A DNA stretch of 64,000 nt from Atriophallophorus winterbourni (lineage: Eukaryota > Platyhelminthes > Trematoda > Plagiorchiida > Microphallidae). The stretch is taken from positions 49,724 through 113,723 of the forward strand of contig JACCGJ010023516.1 in the NCBI GenBank assembly GCA_013407085.1, given 5' to 3'. Made by a program: the position numbers and the translations under genes. Shown one piece after another: positions 54,375 through 64,000 of this stretch. The notes under the pieces were generated by a model that was not told the origin of the DNA, made no database searches, and saw nothing but the letters and a program-made list of their open reading frames with translations. Each line of letters begins with the position of its first letter. Positions within the stretch are counted from its first letter, which is position 1.

Positions 54375-54560
54375 TCATAGTATCCAGTTCAGTTCAGTTT
54401 GGTTTGCACAGGACAGTTAACGGCTAACGAGCAAATCTAGCGTCCAGAGCAGCACCCACCACTAGCAATTTGTTTCGGTTTAAAATGTTTAACTATTTCT
54501 ACGTCAATAGAATGTATTTAGGGAGCACCTCGTTATAACCGATGCTGGAAAAAGAATGAA
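54375..54560 (-). repeat. LINE-associated module, copy 3
   Basis: On the minus strand, GGTTATAACGAGGTGCTCCC, TAGTGGTGGGTGCTGCTCTG, GCTCGTTAGCCG. It lies upstream of the minus-strand LINE at 53990 and matches the plus-strand module at 52300. Confidence 0.6.
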
Positions 54561-54689
54561 AAGCAGTTTATATTCCCCAGCATGATGAGAGCTCGGCTAA
54601 AGAACGGTCGTGTATAACATAACAGAAACTCCAGTAATTACTTTCTTTACAAAATAACGCTTAATAAGTGATTTACCAAAGCTTGTATA

Positions 54690-55090
54690 GCAATAAGCGG
54701 GTGGATTCAAGAATTGACTTACCCCTGCTAGAAACTAGCAAAGAAACTGCAGGAAAAATTTCTTCTGGAAGACTGTTCCCGAAATTTATCACCGTAAGAC
54801 TGAAAAATCGTTTGTGGGAGTCTTACCGACATCTCAGGTAAATAAATGTAAGTGAATGGCCGATTGTACGCTCCTCGGGACTGAAGGTGAAGAAGTCGTT
54901 CATAAGAACGCTACAGGACCCGTTCAAGATCCTGAAAGATTTGATCAAGTCACCTCCTAAACGACGGCTCCTAAGGGAGAATAGATCTAGAGAATTATTT
55001 CGTCAGCATAAGGTTTCCGTCGCGGAGTTCGCTTATGTACAGCGGAATTTAATACGGTCTGAATGCTGGAGTAATGTTATTTCAAATATC
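54690..55090 (-). mobile_element. CR1/Jockey-like RT C-terminal fragment
   Basis: Minus strand: LDLFSLRSRRLGGDLIKSFR, VLMNDFFTFSPEERTIGHSL, FFSLTVINFGNSLPEEIFPA. This is the conserved LxSLxxRRLRGDLI ... FSVRVVxxWNSLPEE pattern. It is a separate copy from the one at 52833, because that copy's own C-terminus would lie below 52833. Confidence 0.82.
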
Positions 55091-55534
55091 GTATGAATGT
55101 TTCTAATTAAACATTTTTAACATGCAACATACTTTTTGTTTTAAACGACACTCCGATTCTAGGCAAGCAAATCACTTGGTAATGTTCGATTTCTCAAATA
55201 AAAATATTTTAAGTGAAGTAGGAAGATAAAATTTGAAAGAAAAACCAATATCCATTTTTTCATAAAATTTTTTTGGAAAGTAAAATTATAAGAATTTACT
55301 TTTAGAACATAATATTAAGCATCTTGGCGGTTGACTACATTAAAACTTGCAATTTTATATTATTCTTACTTTCAATATCTTTATCTCAGCAGCGAATTGT
55401 AATTGCTAGAGCTAATAACCTCCTTTCCTATTACTAGCTGTTGTTTGTACTACTAGAGATCACATACCTATTTTAGGAATTTTAATTAATTGGTCTCTAT
55501 TCTACTGAGTATTAATTTATTTTTCAGCTAATTT

Positions 55535-56380
55535 ATGCGAGTATGCAATTCTACCTACAATTCTCTAAAACCTCTTTTATCAATCATGAACTCTGATATA
55601 GGTGTTGACCAAGATATATTGATTCAAGTCAATAAATTTATAGAAACCATGAGCACGGAAATATGTCAAAGAGGAGCTCGTTCAAAAAATGTTATCATCT
55701 TCAATGTTGCTGATAATTATCCTTCAAACGATTTAAAAAATGTATCTTTTCCACATATGGCATCCCCATAGAATGTTTACTGTAGTCCTACTACGTAAAA
55801 ACACAATGAAACAACGTACTCTTATTTTATTAAAATTCCCAGATAAGAGTTTCGCATCGTACTTACTTGAAAATAAAACATTTAAAAAAAGAATACCGAG
55901 GTTCTCGACTGTGGTCTTAAAACCGGACTTAACGCCCATGCAACGAAAATTTAACTATAAAAAAGGGAATTTATCAGCTCCACTATATATAACAATACTT
56001 CAGATAATAATGAAGGAATGCAATGCGAATCTCTAATTGATATTAACTCTAATAACTCCCAGAGCTCAACACCCGCACCTGATAATCATGGTACGTGTGA
56101 AACATGTCCTTTGCATTTACGCTCGCCGCGTTTACCTAAATTGAGACAAACACGACCCCTCCTACCAAATCCCCCTATGTTCAAAGAGGCACTATTCAGA
56201 CAACCTCCCCGACAACTCAAGAAGACAAATAATTACATACGAGGTACACCTAGTCTCGATAACCGTATTGAAACATCTTCTCGTTTCCTAACGAATAACT
56301 ACCTACCATATAAGCAAATGAATCACCATTCACAAACTCCTCCTAAACCTTTTCGTAATATTAAACCGTATTATAATTAA
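55535..56380 (+). mobile_element. CR1-like LINE: ORF1 region
   Basis: First part of a near full-length element on the plus strand. 55535-55771 reads RGARSKNVIIFNVADNYPSN, then 55740-56036 in another frame reads TVVLLRKNTMKQRTLILLKF, IPRFSTVVLKPDLTPMQRKF. 56018-56380 is a Pro/Asn-rich tail. The RNA-binding-like block (KNVIIFN..D ... R.ILLKF ... DLT..QR) fits LINE ORF1 proteins of flukes. Frame shifts separate the pieces; function is inferred from position before the endonuclease. Confidence 0.6.
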
Positions 56381-56574
56381 CCTAACATTACACAATATCC
56401 ACCCCCTTATAATAATTATATACCCCAACCTTTATTTTATAAACCATATGTATCTCACTCCAATTATGAACCATACTTTAACCCTAATACCACTTTTTTT
56501 CAAAAACATATGAATTTAATTTGAAGCCTAGAAAACTCTCTAATGCACCCACCCTAAATCCTTTAACTTCCGAC

Positions 56575-57300
56575 CTTTGTGGTCATGAATGCTAGATCAA
56601 TTATACCTAAAATCCATATACTGAAATCTTACATTTCTTCTAAATCTATAGACATCATTCTTATAACTGAATCCTGGACTCGTGATGATCACTCTGAATC
56701 CAAACTCATCATACCTAACTACTAGATATTTAGGAGAAACCGCCTTATTTATGTGCATTGAAGTTTTACAGCTAATACCATAACGTCTTCGAATTTAACA
56801 GAACTTGAAGATTTATTTTGGATAGAACTACCTATGCTAGATCATTTAATAGGTTTTATCTACTACCCATCACGCTCAACATCATCTAATCTAGATGCAT
56901 CAACTCCAGCATTCATAGAAGCGTCTTTATATCATGCACGCCATAAACTTATAGCCGGTAATTTCAACATTTAAACTCGCACGAATGAAGTAATCTTAGC
57001 TCTCATACAAATTTCATGAAAACGCTCGACTTGCTTGGTTACAAACAATTTATTTGTAGACTGATTAGAAAGGGCAACATTCTCGACTTAGTCTTTACTT
57101 TAAATATTGAACCAACCAACTTATTAATATTGCCTTCCCCCTTTAATGGGGATCATAAAATATTATCCTTCCATCTACCATGCACTTGCAAACCTACCAA
57201 TGAAGGACAAGACTCTTTACCGTTACATCGACTGGAACCTACTTTCAACACTTATAAGTACTTGAAGATTGGTCTTAATTCTTCCTTTTAAATGATTTTC
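56575..57300 (+). mobile_element. CR1-like LINE: endonuclease domain
   Basis: Plus strand: VVMNARSIIPKIHILKSYIS, SIDIILITESWTRDDHSESK (AP endonuclease block I), IELPMLDHLIGFIYYPSRS, LIAGNFNI (GDFN block), and after a shift LVFTLNIEP, DHKILSFHL. At least three stops. It belongs to the same element as 55535 and 57660. Confidence 0.78.
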
Positions 57301-57659
57301 CAACGATATCTTCTACATTCCATTCGAAAATTATAAGTTTAGTCGACAGACATAGCAATCCCAAAAGTGCATAAAACAAACTAGCCTCGAGAAAATAGAA
57401 AACAAAACAAAACAATGGTCCATAGGTGCAATAAACAATAATGATATCTTCCCTCGTTAACGTTCCTATGAACTATTGCGTGACCACAAATGTATTCTAT
57501 ACACACATTGAAAGCATCAGAAAATAGAGCACTGAACAGCTGTGATAAGCTTGAATCACTTAGCAGAATATTCAATTCACGATCCTTAAACTCAACCAGG
57601 AACATAGATTTTATTAATCAGGATCGAACTTATAATTTTGAAGAATAAGAATTATAGAC

Positions 57660-58590
57660 CCTAATACAATCTGTGAAGAATTTCTTAAATATTTTAATAC
57701 TACTTACAATACTTCCATCTTTAAAGACATCACTTGAACATTTCGAGCACCTAGTGTAATAAACACTATATGCATAAATCTGAATGACATTATTGAATTC
57801 TGCAATCAAACAAACTTCAGTCTCAAGCCAGACATAACAAGCTTTCCACCTGCTATTTGCAGAATGGGTGGTGATCATTTCAAACTTCTTCTAGTGAACA
57901 TATTTAACACTTCAATCAAATCTGAAATCTTCCGTTTAGAATGGAAACACAGACACACGGTATCAAATTATCGTCCAATTAGTTACATAGCAATAATATT
58001 TAGATTACTTGAAAAATAGTAAAAAAGCTATCTTAAATCACTTATCTCTTAGTTTCTTCTCTAGAGCTCAACATGGCTTCCTAAATAATAAATCTTGCAT
58101 TACATGCCAGCTTGAATACCTTGAAAATATTACTACGTCGATTGAGGAAGTTTCGACAGTTGTAGTTGTCTACCTAGACATAACCAACGCAATTGATACT
58201 GTTCCTCATAAGTTATTATCATCGAACCTTGAATCATATGGCATCGGTGGTAATCTTCTTTCCTGGTTAACTTCTTTCCTTACCGATCGCACTTACTCTG
58301 TCGAGGTTAATGGCCATAGATCTCGCAGCCTACCTATTCAGATTGGAGTGATTCAAGGTAGCGTATTAGGCCCATTACTGTTTCTTATATATATAAATGA
58401 CATACATACCGTCATTTCACACAGCAAACTGTTCTTATTCGCTGATGACATGAAAGCCATTATCACTTTCCCAGCTAATCAAGCACAAACTTATATAGCT
58501 CGACTAAACAATGATTTAGCTGCACTTGCAGATTCGGAGACAAATAACGGTTTAACGTTCTCAACAGCAAAATCAAATGTTATGCTATAA
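57660..58590 (+). mobile_element. CR1-like LINE: reverse transcriptase domain
   Basis: Plus strand: CEEFLKYFNTTYNTSIFK, RMGGDHFKLLLVN, VSNYRPISYIAIIFRLLEK, a stop, then a clean 58009-58590 frame with AQHGFLNNKSCITCQLEYLE, VVVYLDITNAIDTVPHKLL, IGVIQGSVLGPLLFLIYIND and LFLFADDMKAI. All catalytic RT blocks, including FADD, are intact in that frame. The usual F in DFxxAFD is changed (NAID). Confidence 0.85.
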
Positions 58591-59340
58591 GTTGCACGAT
58601 ACAAAATAGCTCAATCCTTCTTAACAATAACGCAATTCAAATGATTGACAGCACTCGTGATTTAGGATTTCGGTATTCTGCATCACTCACTTTCAACGAA
58701 CAGATACGCCACCTTATTAATAAAGCCAAGCAAAGTATGAATAATATACACAGATCTATAATTCAACCTAATTGTAAAATAGAAATGTATAAATTATTCA
58801 CCATTCTAACATAATCTATACCAATTTAAATAAACCGATAGAATAGTTTTAGAAAAGATATAATGTACTTTCTCAAAATCCATCATTGGTTATACCACCA
58901 AACAATCTTATAGAGAAAGATGTATACAACTGAACCTCGATCCCTTATGGTTTCGCAGACTCAAGCATAATCCTATCTTATTCTTTAAAATACTGTCAAA
59001 GGATAATATAGAAATAAGTTCGAATCTTCCTATACCGCATGATTTTAGGTATAGCTTCAGAAACAGCGAAAATAAAACATTCAATGATCAAGGTTTCGTA
59101 CTAAATTGAGGAACAATTTCTTCTTGATTTAATATGCCAAACTGTGGAATCTTCTTCCAAAATATATGTGAATCAGTTTCTCTATAAATAAATTGAAACC
59201 ACATCTGGTTTCATTAATTACCATATAAAAAATTCGCAATCTTCTTAACTTAGATGTTCTACCTGTTGATTTATATAATAATGGCATTCCTGGGTATTGA
59301 TGTTAAATAAACTTTCATATCGTTCGAAACAACATTCTAT
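58591..59340 (+). mobile_element. CR1-like LINE: RT C-terminal domain and 3' end
   Basis: Continues in shifted frames: STRDLGFRYSASLTFNEQIR, HLINKAKQSMNNIHRSI, LNLDPLWFRRLKHNPILFF, FRYSFRNSENKTFNDQGF. Stops make it non-functional. The 3' boundary is unclear, somewhere between 59340 and 59830. Confidence 0.65.
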
Positions 59341-59344
59341 CGAT

Positions 59345-60445
59345 TTCACGTATTTTATTCACTGCATAATTCTGAACCCTCGCACAAATGAAACTGGCCC
59401 TGAGACCTATACCTAGTGGAATAAATTACCTTCGCCTAGTGGACAGAAAAATGGTTAATATTCAGGAAAGATCAATCTATTTCGAACAAACAAAATGAAA
59501 AAGTTTGGAACATCAACAACAGAAATTCTTTACACATCCTCTATGGATCATATCCGTTAAACATCAGTGCTGCCGTGATCATTCGTTGACTTTTCCTCGC
59601 AATACCTATGTTTTTGTACTATATAAGATTACGCCAGATTATCTGAAAGCAACTTTTAAATAGTGTTACCTTTTTATTTATTGAACATTAAATTCCGCTG
59701 AAGAAATGACCTTGACAATTGTTTTTGCAAATGTACATACTACAATCTGATTGTACAAACCTTTTGGGAATTATTGATCATGGTCAACATGCCGTGGATT
59801 CCCAATAAGAAAATTTAGTTATTTATTTATTTAATAAGGACATCTTCCAACTTGATAATATATTTCAGGTTAAAGGAGAAAATATCTATAATAATTTGGA
59901 GCGCCATGCAACTTTGATTGGAACGTTTTCAGGAATGTTGGATAATCTGATAAAATACCAACCGAATATTTACTGATACGTGGATGAGCAGTTATACGGC
60001 TTACGTTTTCGCTTTTTTTTAATTTTTTACATGTAATAATGTGATAGTTATAATCATTTTAGTGATACCGTTCCTAATCACAATGAGAAAGGATTGCCAA
60101 CATTTTTTGAATATTAAAGTAGGCAGCACATTTAGCGAAATCAGTTATTTCAATAGATTATAAGTTATGTATATTCTTTAGCTGCATGCTTTAAATGAAC
60201 ATGTAGCAAATGTATTTAGATGTTAAGGGCTTTTTTCTATTCGAGCATATAACTTAATTTTTCGTGGGTGACTTGTTGATATCCACAGGCGTGAATAATC
60301 GATATCATAAATTGGCATATTTTACATTGATTTTAATAACTTATTTAGGCTACCTAAGCAAATTTTGTTGACAAAGTGAGCCTTAAGAATTGTGAACTAC
60401 CATGAAAATCTGTAAGTTTCGACTAGTCACGTATTTGCTGAATTA
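59345..60445. other. AT-rich stretch, nothing clear
   Basis: May include LINE 3' UTR. No coding similarity seen. Confidence 0.35.
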
Positions 60446-60449
60446 GATC

Positions 60450-60633
60450 TGTAACAACATTGTTTTACTGTACCTAACAATTGACCTTGAGACAGACTTC
60501 CCGTTGATTCGTGTTCTGTGATTGCTTCCACTGTAACTTCGTGCACCTTTTGGCTACCGCGATAAATCTTCCATCTCCTGTGCATTTTCTCCCACATTCT
60601 TGGGGACATTATTGTAGTGGTCAGTCTACTACA
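60450..60633. repeat. Left terminal repeat of the compact LTR element
   Basis: Starts TGTAACAACATTGTTTTACT, ends GGTCAGTCTACTACA. The last 21 bases form a 6 bp hairpin (TGTAGT/ACTACA) that is not preserved in the right copy. Confidence 0.8.
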
Positions 60634-60644
60634 AATTGTTGAGA

Positions 60645-60990
60645 CCCAAGTGATGCACGAATTCTTCGTGTATTACAATTGGTGAGCCAATATACATGCG
60701 CCACCCCCGGATCACCGACGCTTGTCGTCATCCTATCTGTTAGCCTGGAATACACGCATCCTTCGTGTATTCCCTCGGTACACATGCACCTACAGCTGTG
60801 GAAATCGTGGCACACGCCATCCCCGGATCATTGACGATTCTCGCCATCCTATCCGGTAGCCTGGAATACACGTATCCTTCGTGTATCCCTTCGGTACGCA
60901 TGCACCTCCCGCTGTGGAAACCGTGGCACGCGCCACCTCCGTATCACCGACGCTTGTCGCCATCCTACTTGGTAGCTTCAAACATGAGCA
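60645..60990. repeat. 116 bp tandem repeat, about three units
   Basis: CCACCCCCGGATCACCGACG at 60701, CCATCCCCGGATCATTGACG at 60817 and CCACCTCCGTATCACCGACG at 60933 are spaced exactly 116 bp. It lies inside the compact LTR element and creates open frames on both strands that should not be taken as genes. Confidence 0.85.
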
Positions 60991-61480
60991 CACCGCCCTA
61001 CACGAAACCTATCAGACAAGGTCATTACCATGCCGACTACACGCCACTAAGCTTTCTCCAGGCGGGGCCGTTCGCCTTCGACCCTGGGGGTGCAGAAAGT
61101 TCTCAGCACGGATTATGTTTTCGAAGCTTCTGGTTCTTCGTTTTCAAGCCTACAGATATGCCTACATGTGCTCCTACTGGGTTCATACTAAGACCATGCC
61201 AGACTGGCGATTCCCGCCATCAGCACGTTCACCCCATGTGATTCGGCTCCGGCAGCACGTTCACTCCATGTGAGACGTGACTCGGCTTAGTACTTAACGG
61301 TTTTTTGTGCATCCTACCATGGTCACCACCGACAATTGACCAAGGCCTTGGCTGACTTATAGGTGACTGGTTGCTGAGAGACTATGTTCCAGCCTGGAAC
61401 GACCTGACACCGCTTGGCCCGTTCAAATGTCAAATCCTGATCAGAACTCTCTTCTGACCAGACTTCTTGGAAGGGTGCTG

Positions 61481-61664
61481 TGTAAAAACATTGTTTTAAT
61501 GTACCTAGCAATTGACCTTGAGACAGACTTCCCGTTGATTCGTGTTCTGTGATTGCTTCCACTGTACCTTCGTGCACCTTTTGGCTACCGCGATAAATCT
61601 TTCATCTCCTGTGCCTTTTCTCCAACATTCTTGGGGACATTATTGTAGAGGTCAGTCTATTACA
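61481..61664. repeat. Right terminal repeat of the compact LTR element
   Basis: Starts TGTAAAAACATTGTTTTAAT, ends GGTCAGTCTATTACA, followed by GATC. Same length as the left repeat. Confidence 0.8.
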
Positions 61665-61789
61665 GATCAAGCAGTGTCGAACGATAACCAAATTCCACTG
61701 TGTAGATTGAAATAACCTATAAAACTCTTATGTTTATTCATAAAATGAATAATATATAAAACCCAACAATTTGAATAAACATTATTTGA

Positions 61790-61852
61790 ATTATATATTG
61801 TGGTTTTTGAATTTTTGAATTATATATATATATATATTGTGGTTTTTGAAAT
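61790..61852. repeat. TA microsatellite with small tandem duplication
   Basis: ATTGTGGTTTTTGAA occurs twice around a (TA)n tract, so the block was probably duplicated together with the microsatellite. Confidence 0.75.
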
Positions 61853-61854
61853 TG

Positions 61855-62615
61855 GAATAGCAAGCATATTTTTGAAATATATCGAGCACATTGCATCGTT
61901 GTACTGAAATGCCGTACCACACAATTCCCGTGCCAGTTTATCTAAATGGTTTACACCGTGATTGTTAACCTGCTTTGGGAAAATCGACTATGATTACAGT
62001 CTGAATGCATGAAACTAATATAAGTGAGTGTAATTGAATAACATATATTTTGATACGATCAAAGTCAGCTATAATTATTCTACACAAAATCTATATTTTA
62101 TCTATAATAATACATAAAAAATTTGCTGAGAATAAATCTGTAGACTCTCTTACAATACAAATAATTTTACAGCAAGCAACTGTTATATATTAAATCTCTC
62201 ATTATTGCTACACAAGCCCATCAATCCTTTGGATATAATTCGCATTAATTTACTCTTGGATCTTTCGTGAAAATTCAAAGTTTGGCAATGATCAGAACTT
62301 AACAAAAATAGTATGTGACTTGTGGGCACAAAATCTTGTTCCTAAATGTTCTTTTAGAATTTGTACATATTATAAGCGATTCAAGCTTTGAACATAACGG
62401 ACCATAAAAATTAGGACAAACAATGTGTTTTAGTTTTTTCTCCAGATTCAAGATTCAAGAATTTCGGGTCACAAAAAGCACATAGATTCATAGATACCAT
62501 ATCATAGTAAATATTAATTACGTGATAAATGGAATAAAATATATTCTCTAATGTCAAGTGTAGTCCACTTGAATAGTTGCCGTGAGTCATTACTCAGGTT
62601 TCGGTAAATCGTTAT
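61855..62615. other. AT-rich stretch, nothing recognised
   Basis: No open frame of note and no shared repeat. Confidence 0.4.
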
Positions 62616-62619
62616 GCAA

Positions 62620-62830
62620 CAAATAATTGTCCAAAATTCAAATAAAAGTTACGACGCTGGGAGCGATGACAATAGTTTCGGGGAGGGTGTTCCAAGGGAA
62701 ACAAACAAGTACAAAAGAAAAATGTCGGCGACAGCTTATACGCGAACCGGAAATTTGTAGTGTAACTGAGTGGCTGCGTATATGTTGTGACTTACGGTGT
62801 TCAAGTAAATGTTTTAAATGATGATGTGGA
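62620..62830 (-). mobile_element. CR1-like RT C-terminal fragment
   Basis: Minus strand: RSHSVTLQISGSRISCRRHF, SFVLVCFPWNTLPETIVIAP, SVVTFI: the RGHSxKL...RxxFFSxRVVxxWNxLPExVV pattern of CR1/Jockey C-termini. Confidence 0.7.
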
Positions 62831-63434
62831 GTATTTAATATTTTGTATCACATCACTCTGAAGTCTTCTTCGGGTGAGATGGGGAAGCCTCAGATTTACA
62901 ATCGTTCATCGTTAGTTTATTTCCTTAAAATTTTTAAGAGTTTGTTTGCACGATGGTATGCGAGGCATGCTCCATGCTTGTTATTAAGAAATATTTTATG
63001 ACGAGGGCAACGTTCCCATGCGAGAAGGTCTAAAATCCAGTCCGCATACCCAAAAGTTAGGAAGCAAATTTCAATTCAATATATTTAGGTTAAAAAAGGT
63101 ATACTTTACATACACACCACAAGATGACTGTAATTAATAAAACAGGAAAAAATACAATAATTTATAAAAAGCAATAGAGAAGATCAAATTGGCTCACGAA
63201 TGTTATTCTTTTGCAAGTAGTCCAATTTCACTTAAAAACGCCGCCCGTCAAATAGAGTCCATCCACATTTGGGGTAGGATGAATTCCAAAGAAATTAGCA
63301 CTATGCAAAAAATGGCGCTGACACCAATACTGGAACTTGTGGGACGTAAGAGTAGGTATGTCCGTGTCACTTTCAGATCACACACATCAAGCAAGTGTTT
63401 TAAGTGGAATGTTCTTGCGGTAGACACAATTCTA

Positions 63435-64000
63435 TAAGTCAGAATAATATCCGCGTCCGTAATACTCCTTTGGGTAAAGTCGCATAGACCCCATACTTCT
63501 CAAAGTCTTTCGGTGTACTGAACATTTCGAAGACCCCTTCACTGACATTTGTTTCTCTATTATTATTTTATCGAAGAGAGCAATATCCTTTCCTTTCCGC
63601 GCCAAGGAGCACAGAACCTCTAACCGCAACTCCAATCGTAGGGCGAAGGTAACATTCATTATCCTTGGTAACGTTACCAGAGAGCACGCTTGTAGATGAC
63701 CACAAAGAGCAGTCTATCCTACGGTTTGCTGGCTGCCCTCCAGACTCCCAACTCTCTTCCCGACTCCGTCCTTCTCAAAATCGTCTGCCCAAAGTGATAT
63801 TGGTACTGGAATGCCTTACCGATTTGCAACACCTGGCATTTTCGGAAATTAAATGGAAGCTTATTCTGTACGGACCATTCATTCACTTTGCAGATGTACA
63901 CATTCCGCAGTTCAGTTTATCCACATCCAATGTTTAATATCATCAGTAAAGAGAATCACATTGCATGAGAGCGTCTCTGATAGGTCGTTGATGTAAACCA
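63435..64000 (-). mobile_element. CR1-like reverse transcriptase, cut by window end
   Basis: Minus strand from 64000: VYINDLSETLSCNVILFTDD (RT active site, FTDD instead of FADD), then EWSVQNKLPFNFRKCQVLQI, RELGVW, stops, and TFALRLELRLEVLCSLARKG, DIALFDKII. The same lineage as 93-1500 (compare LPFNIHKCKML there). The remainder of the element lies beyond the window. Confidence 0.8.

Larger units (their letters stand above)
60450..61664. mobile_element. Compact non-autonomous LTR element with GATC target duplication
   Basis: Two direct repeats of 184 bp (60450-60633 and 61481-61664) with about nine differences bound an 847 bp interior. Both begin TGTAA and end TACA (TG...CA ends). The four bases GATC precede the left repeat (60446-60449) and follow the right one (61665-61668). 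This is the signature of an LTR retrotransposon insertion. The interior has no protease, RT, integrase or RNase H similarity, so it is non-autonomous (TRIM-like). No clear primer-binding site or polypurine tract was seen, so its transcriptional strand is undecided. Confidence 0.75.

Noticed and set aside
60450..60633. Hammerhead ribozyme (retrozyme) in the LTR
   Set aside because: I looked for the CTGATGA and GAAA core on both strands and did not find it; the terminal hairpin is also not conserved in the second repeat.
60765..61273. Two long overlapping plus-strand open frames (158 and 130 codons)
   Set aside because: They lie on the 116 bp tandem repeat inside the LTR element; open in several frames at once and without family resemblance.
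63189..63437. 82-codon plus-strand frame
   Set aside because: Lies between minus-strand LINE fragments; its antisense may be LINE, but neither reading gave a convincing match.

Overview
This window is animal nuclear DNA, most likely from a parasitic flatworm (trematode). The sequence shows split genes with GT-AG introns, long repeat-filled introns, LINEs of two reverse-transcriptase lineages, a Ty3/gypsy fragment and many short interspersed repeats. There is no operon structure. The fluke assignment is inference from gene structure and repeat style; the species cannot be fixed from sequence alone.

One host gene dominates. An NDR-family serine/threonine kinase (STK38/STK38L, Drosophila tricornered type) runs on the minus strand from the ATG at 45107 to the stop at 3316. 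I could reconstruct 11 coding exons with consistent GT-AG junctions and matching phases. They give a protein of about 526 residues: Ser/Asn-rich N-terminal extension, MOB-binding region, full kinase domain with the NDR basic insert, AGC tail and hydrophobic motif. Introns total about 40 kb. Exon 10 carries expanded homopolymers that break the frame; this looks like assembly error, but a pseudogene or polymorphism is not excluded.

The introns hold several repeat families that I named from internal comparison. Family A is a roughly 200 bp SINE-like repeat with about 16 copies. Family B is a roughly 550 bp repeat with five copies, one ending about 30 bp from a splice donor and one abutting a gypsy RNase H remnant. 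Family C is RTE-like reverse-transcriptase C-terminal remnants. Family D is a roughly 110 bp repeat, three of whose five copies keep an exact ATGCAAAT octamer. Family E is RTE 3' ends with a trinucleotide tail.

Outside the kinase the window is transposon debris. A truncated CR1/Jockey-like LINE and an RTE scrap lie at 0.1-2.1 kb. From 46 to 64 kb there is an RTE endonuclease remnant, a nest of CR1-like fragments in both orientations (49-55 kb), a near full-length CR1-like LINE with ORF1, endonuclease and reverse transcriptase (55.5-59.3 kb), and a compact LTR element (60450-61664). That last element has two 184 bp terminal repeats, a GATC target duplication and no coding capacity. The window ends inside another CR1-like reverse transcriptase. 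The compact LTR element, the octamer repeat and the composite A/B repeats are the most likely novelties. I found no undescribed multi-gene system.
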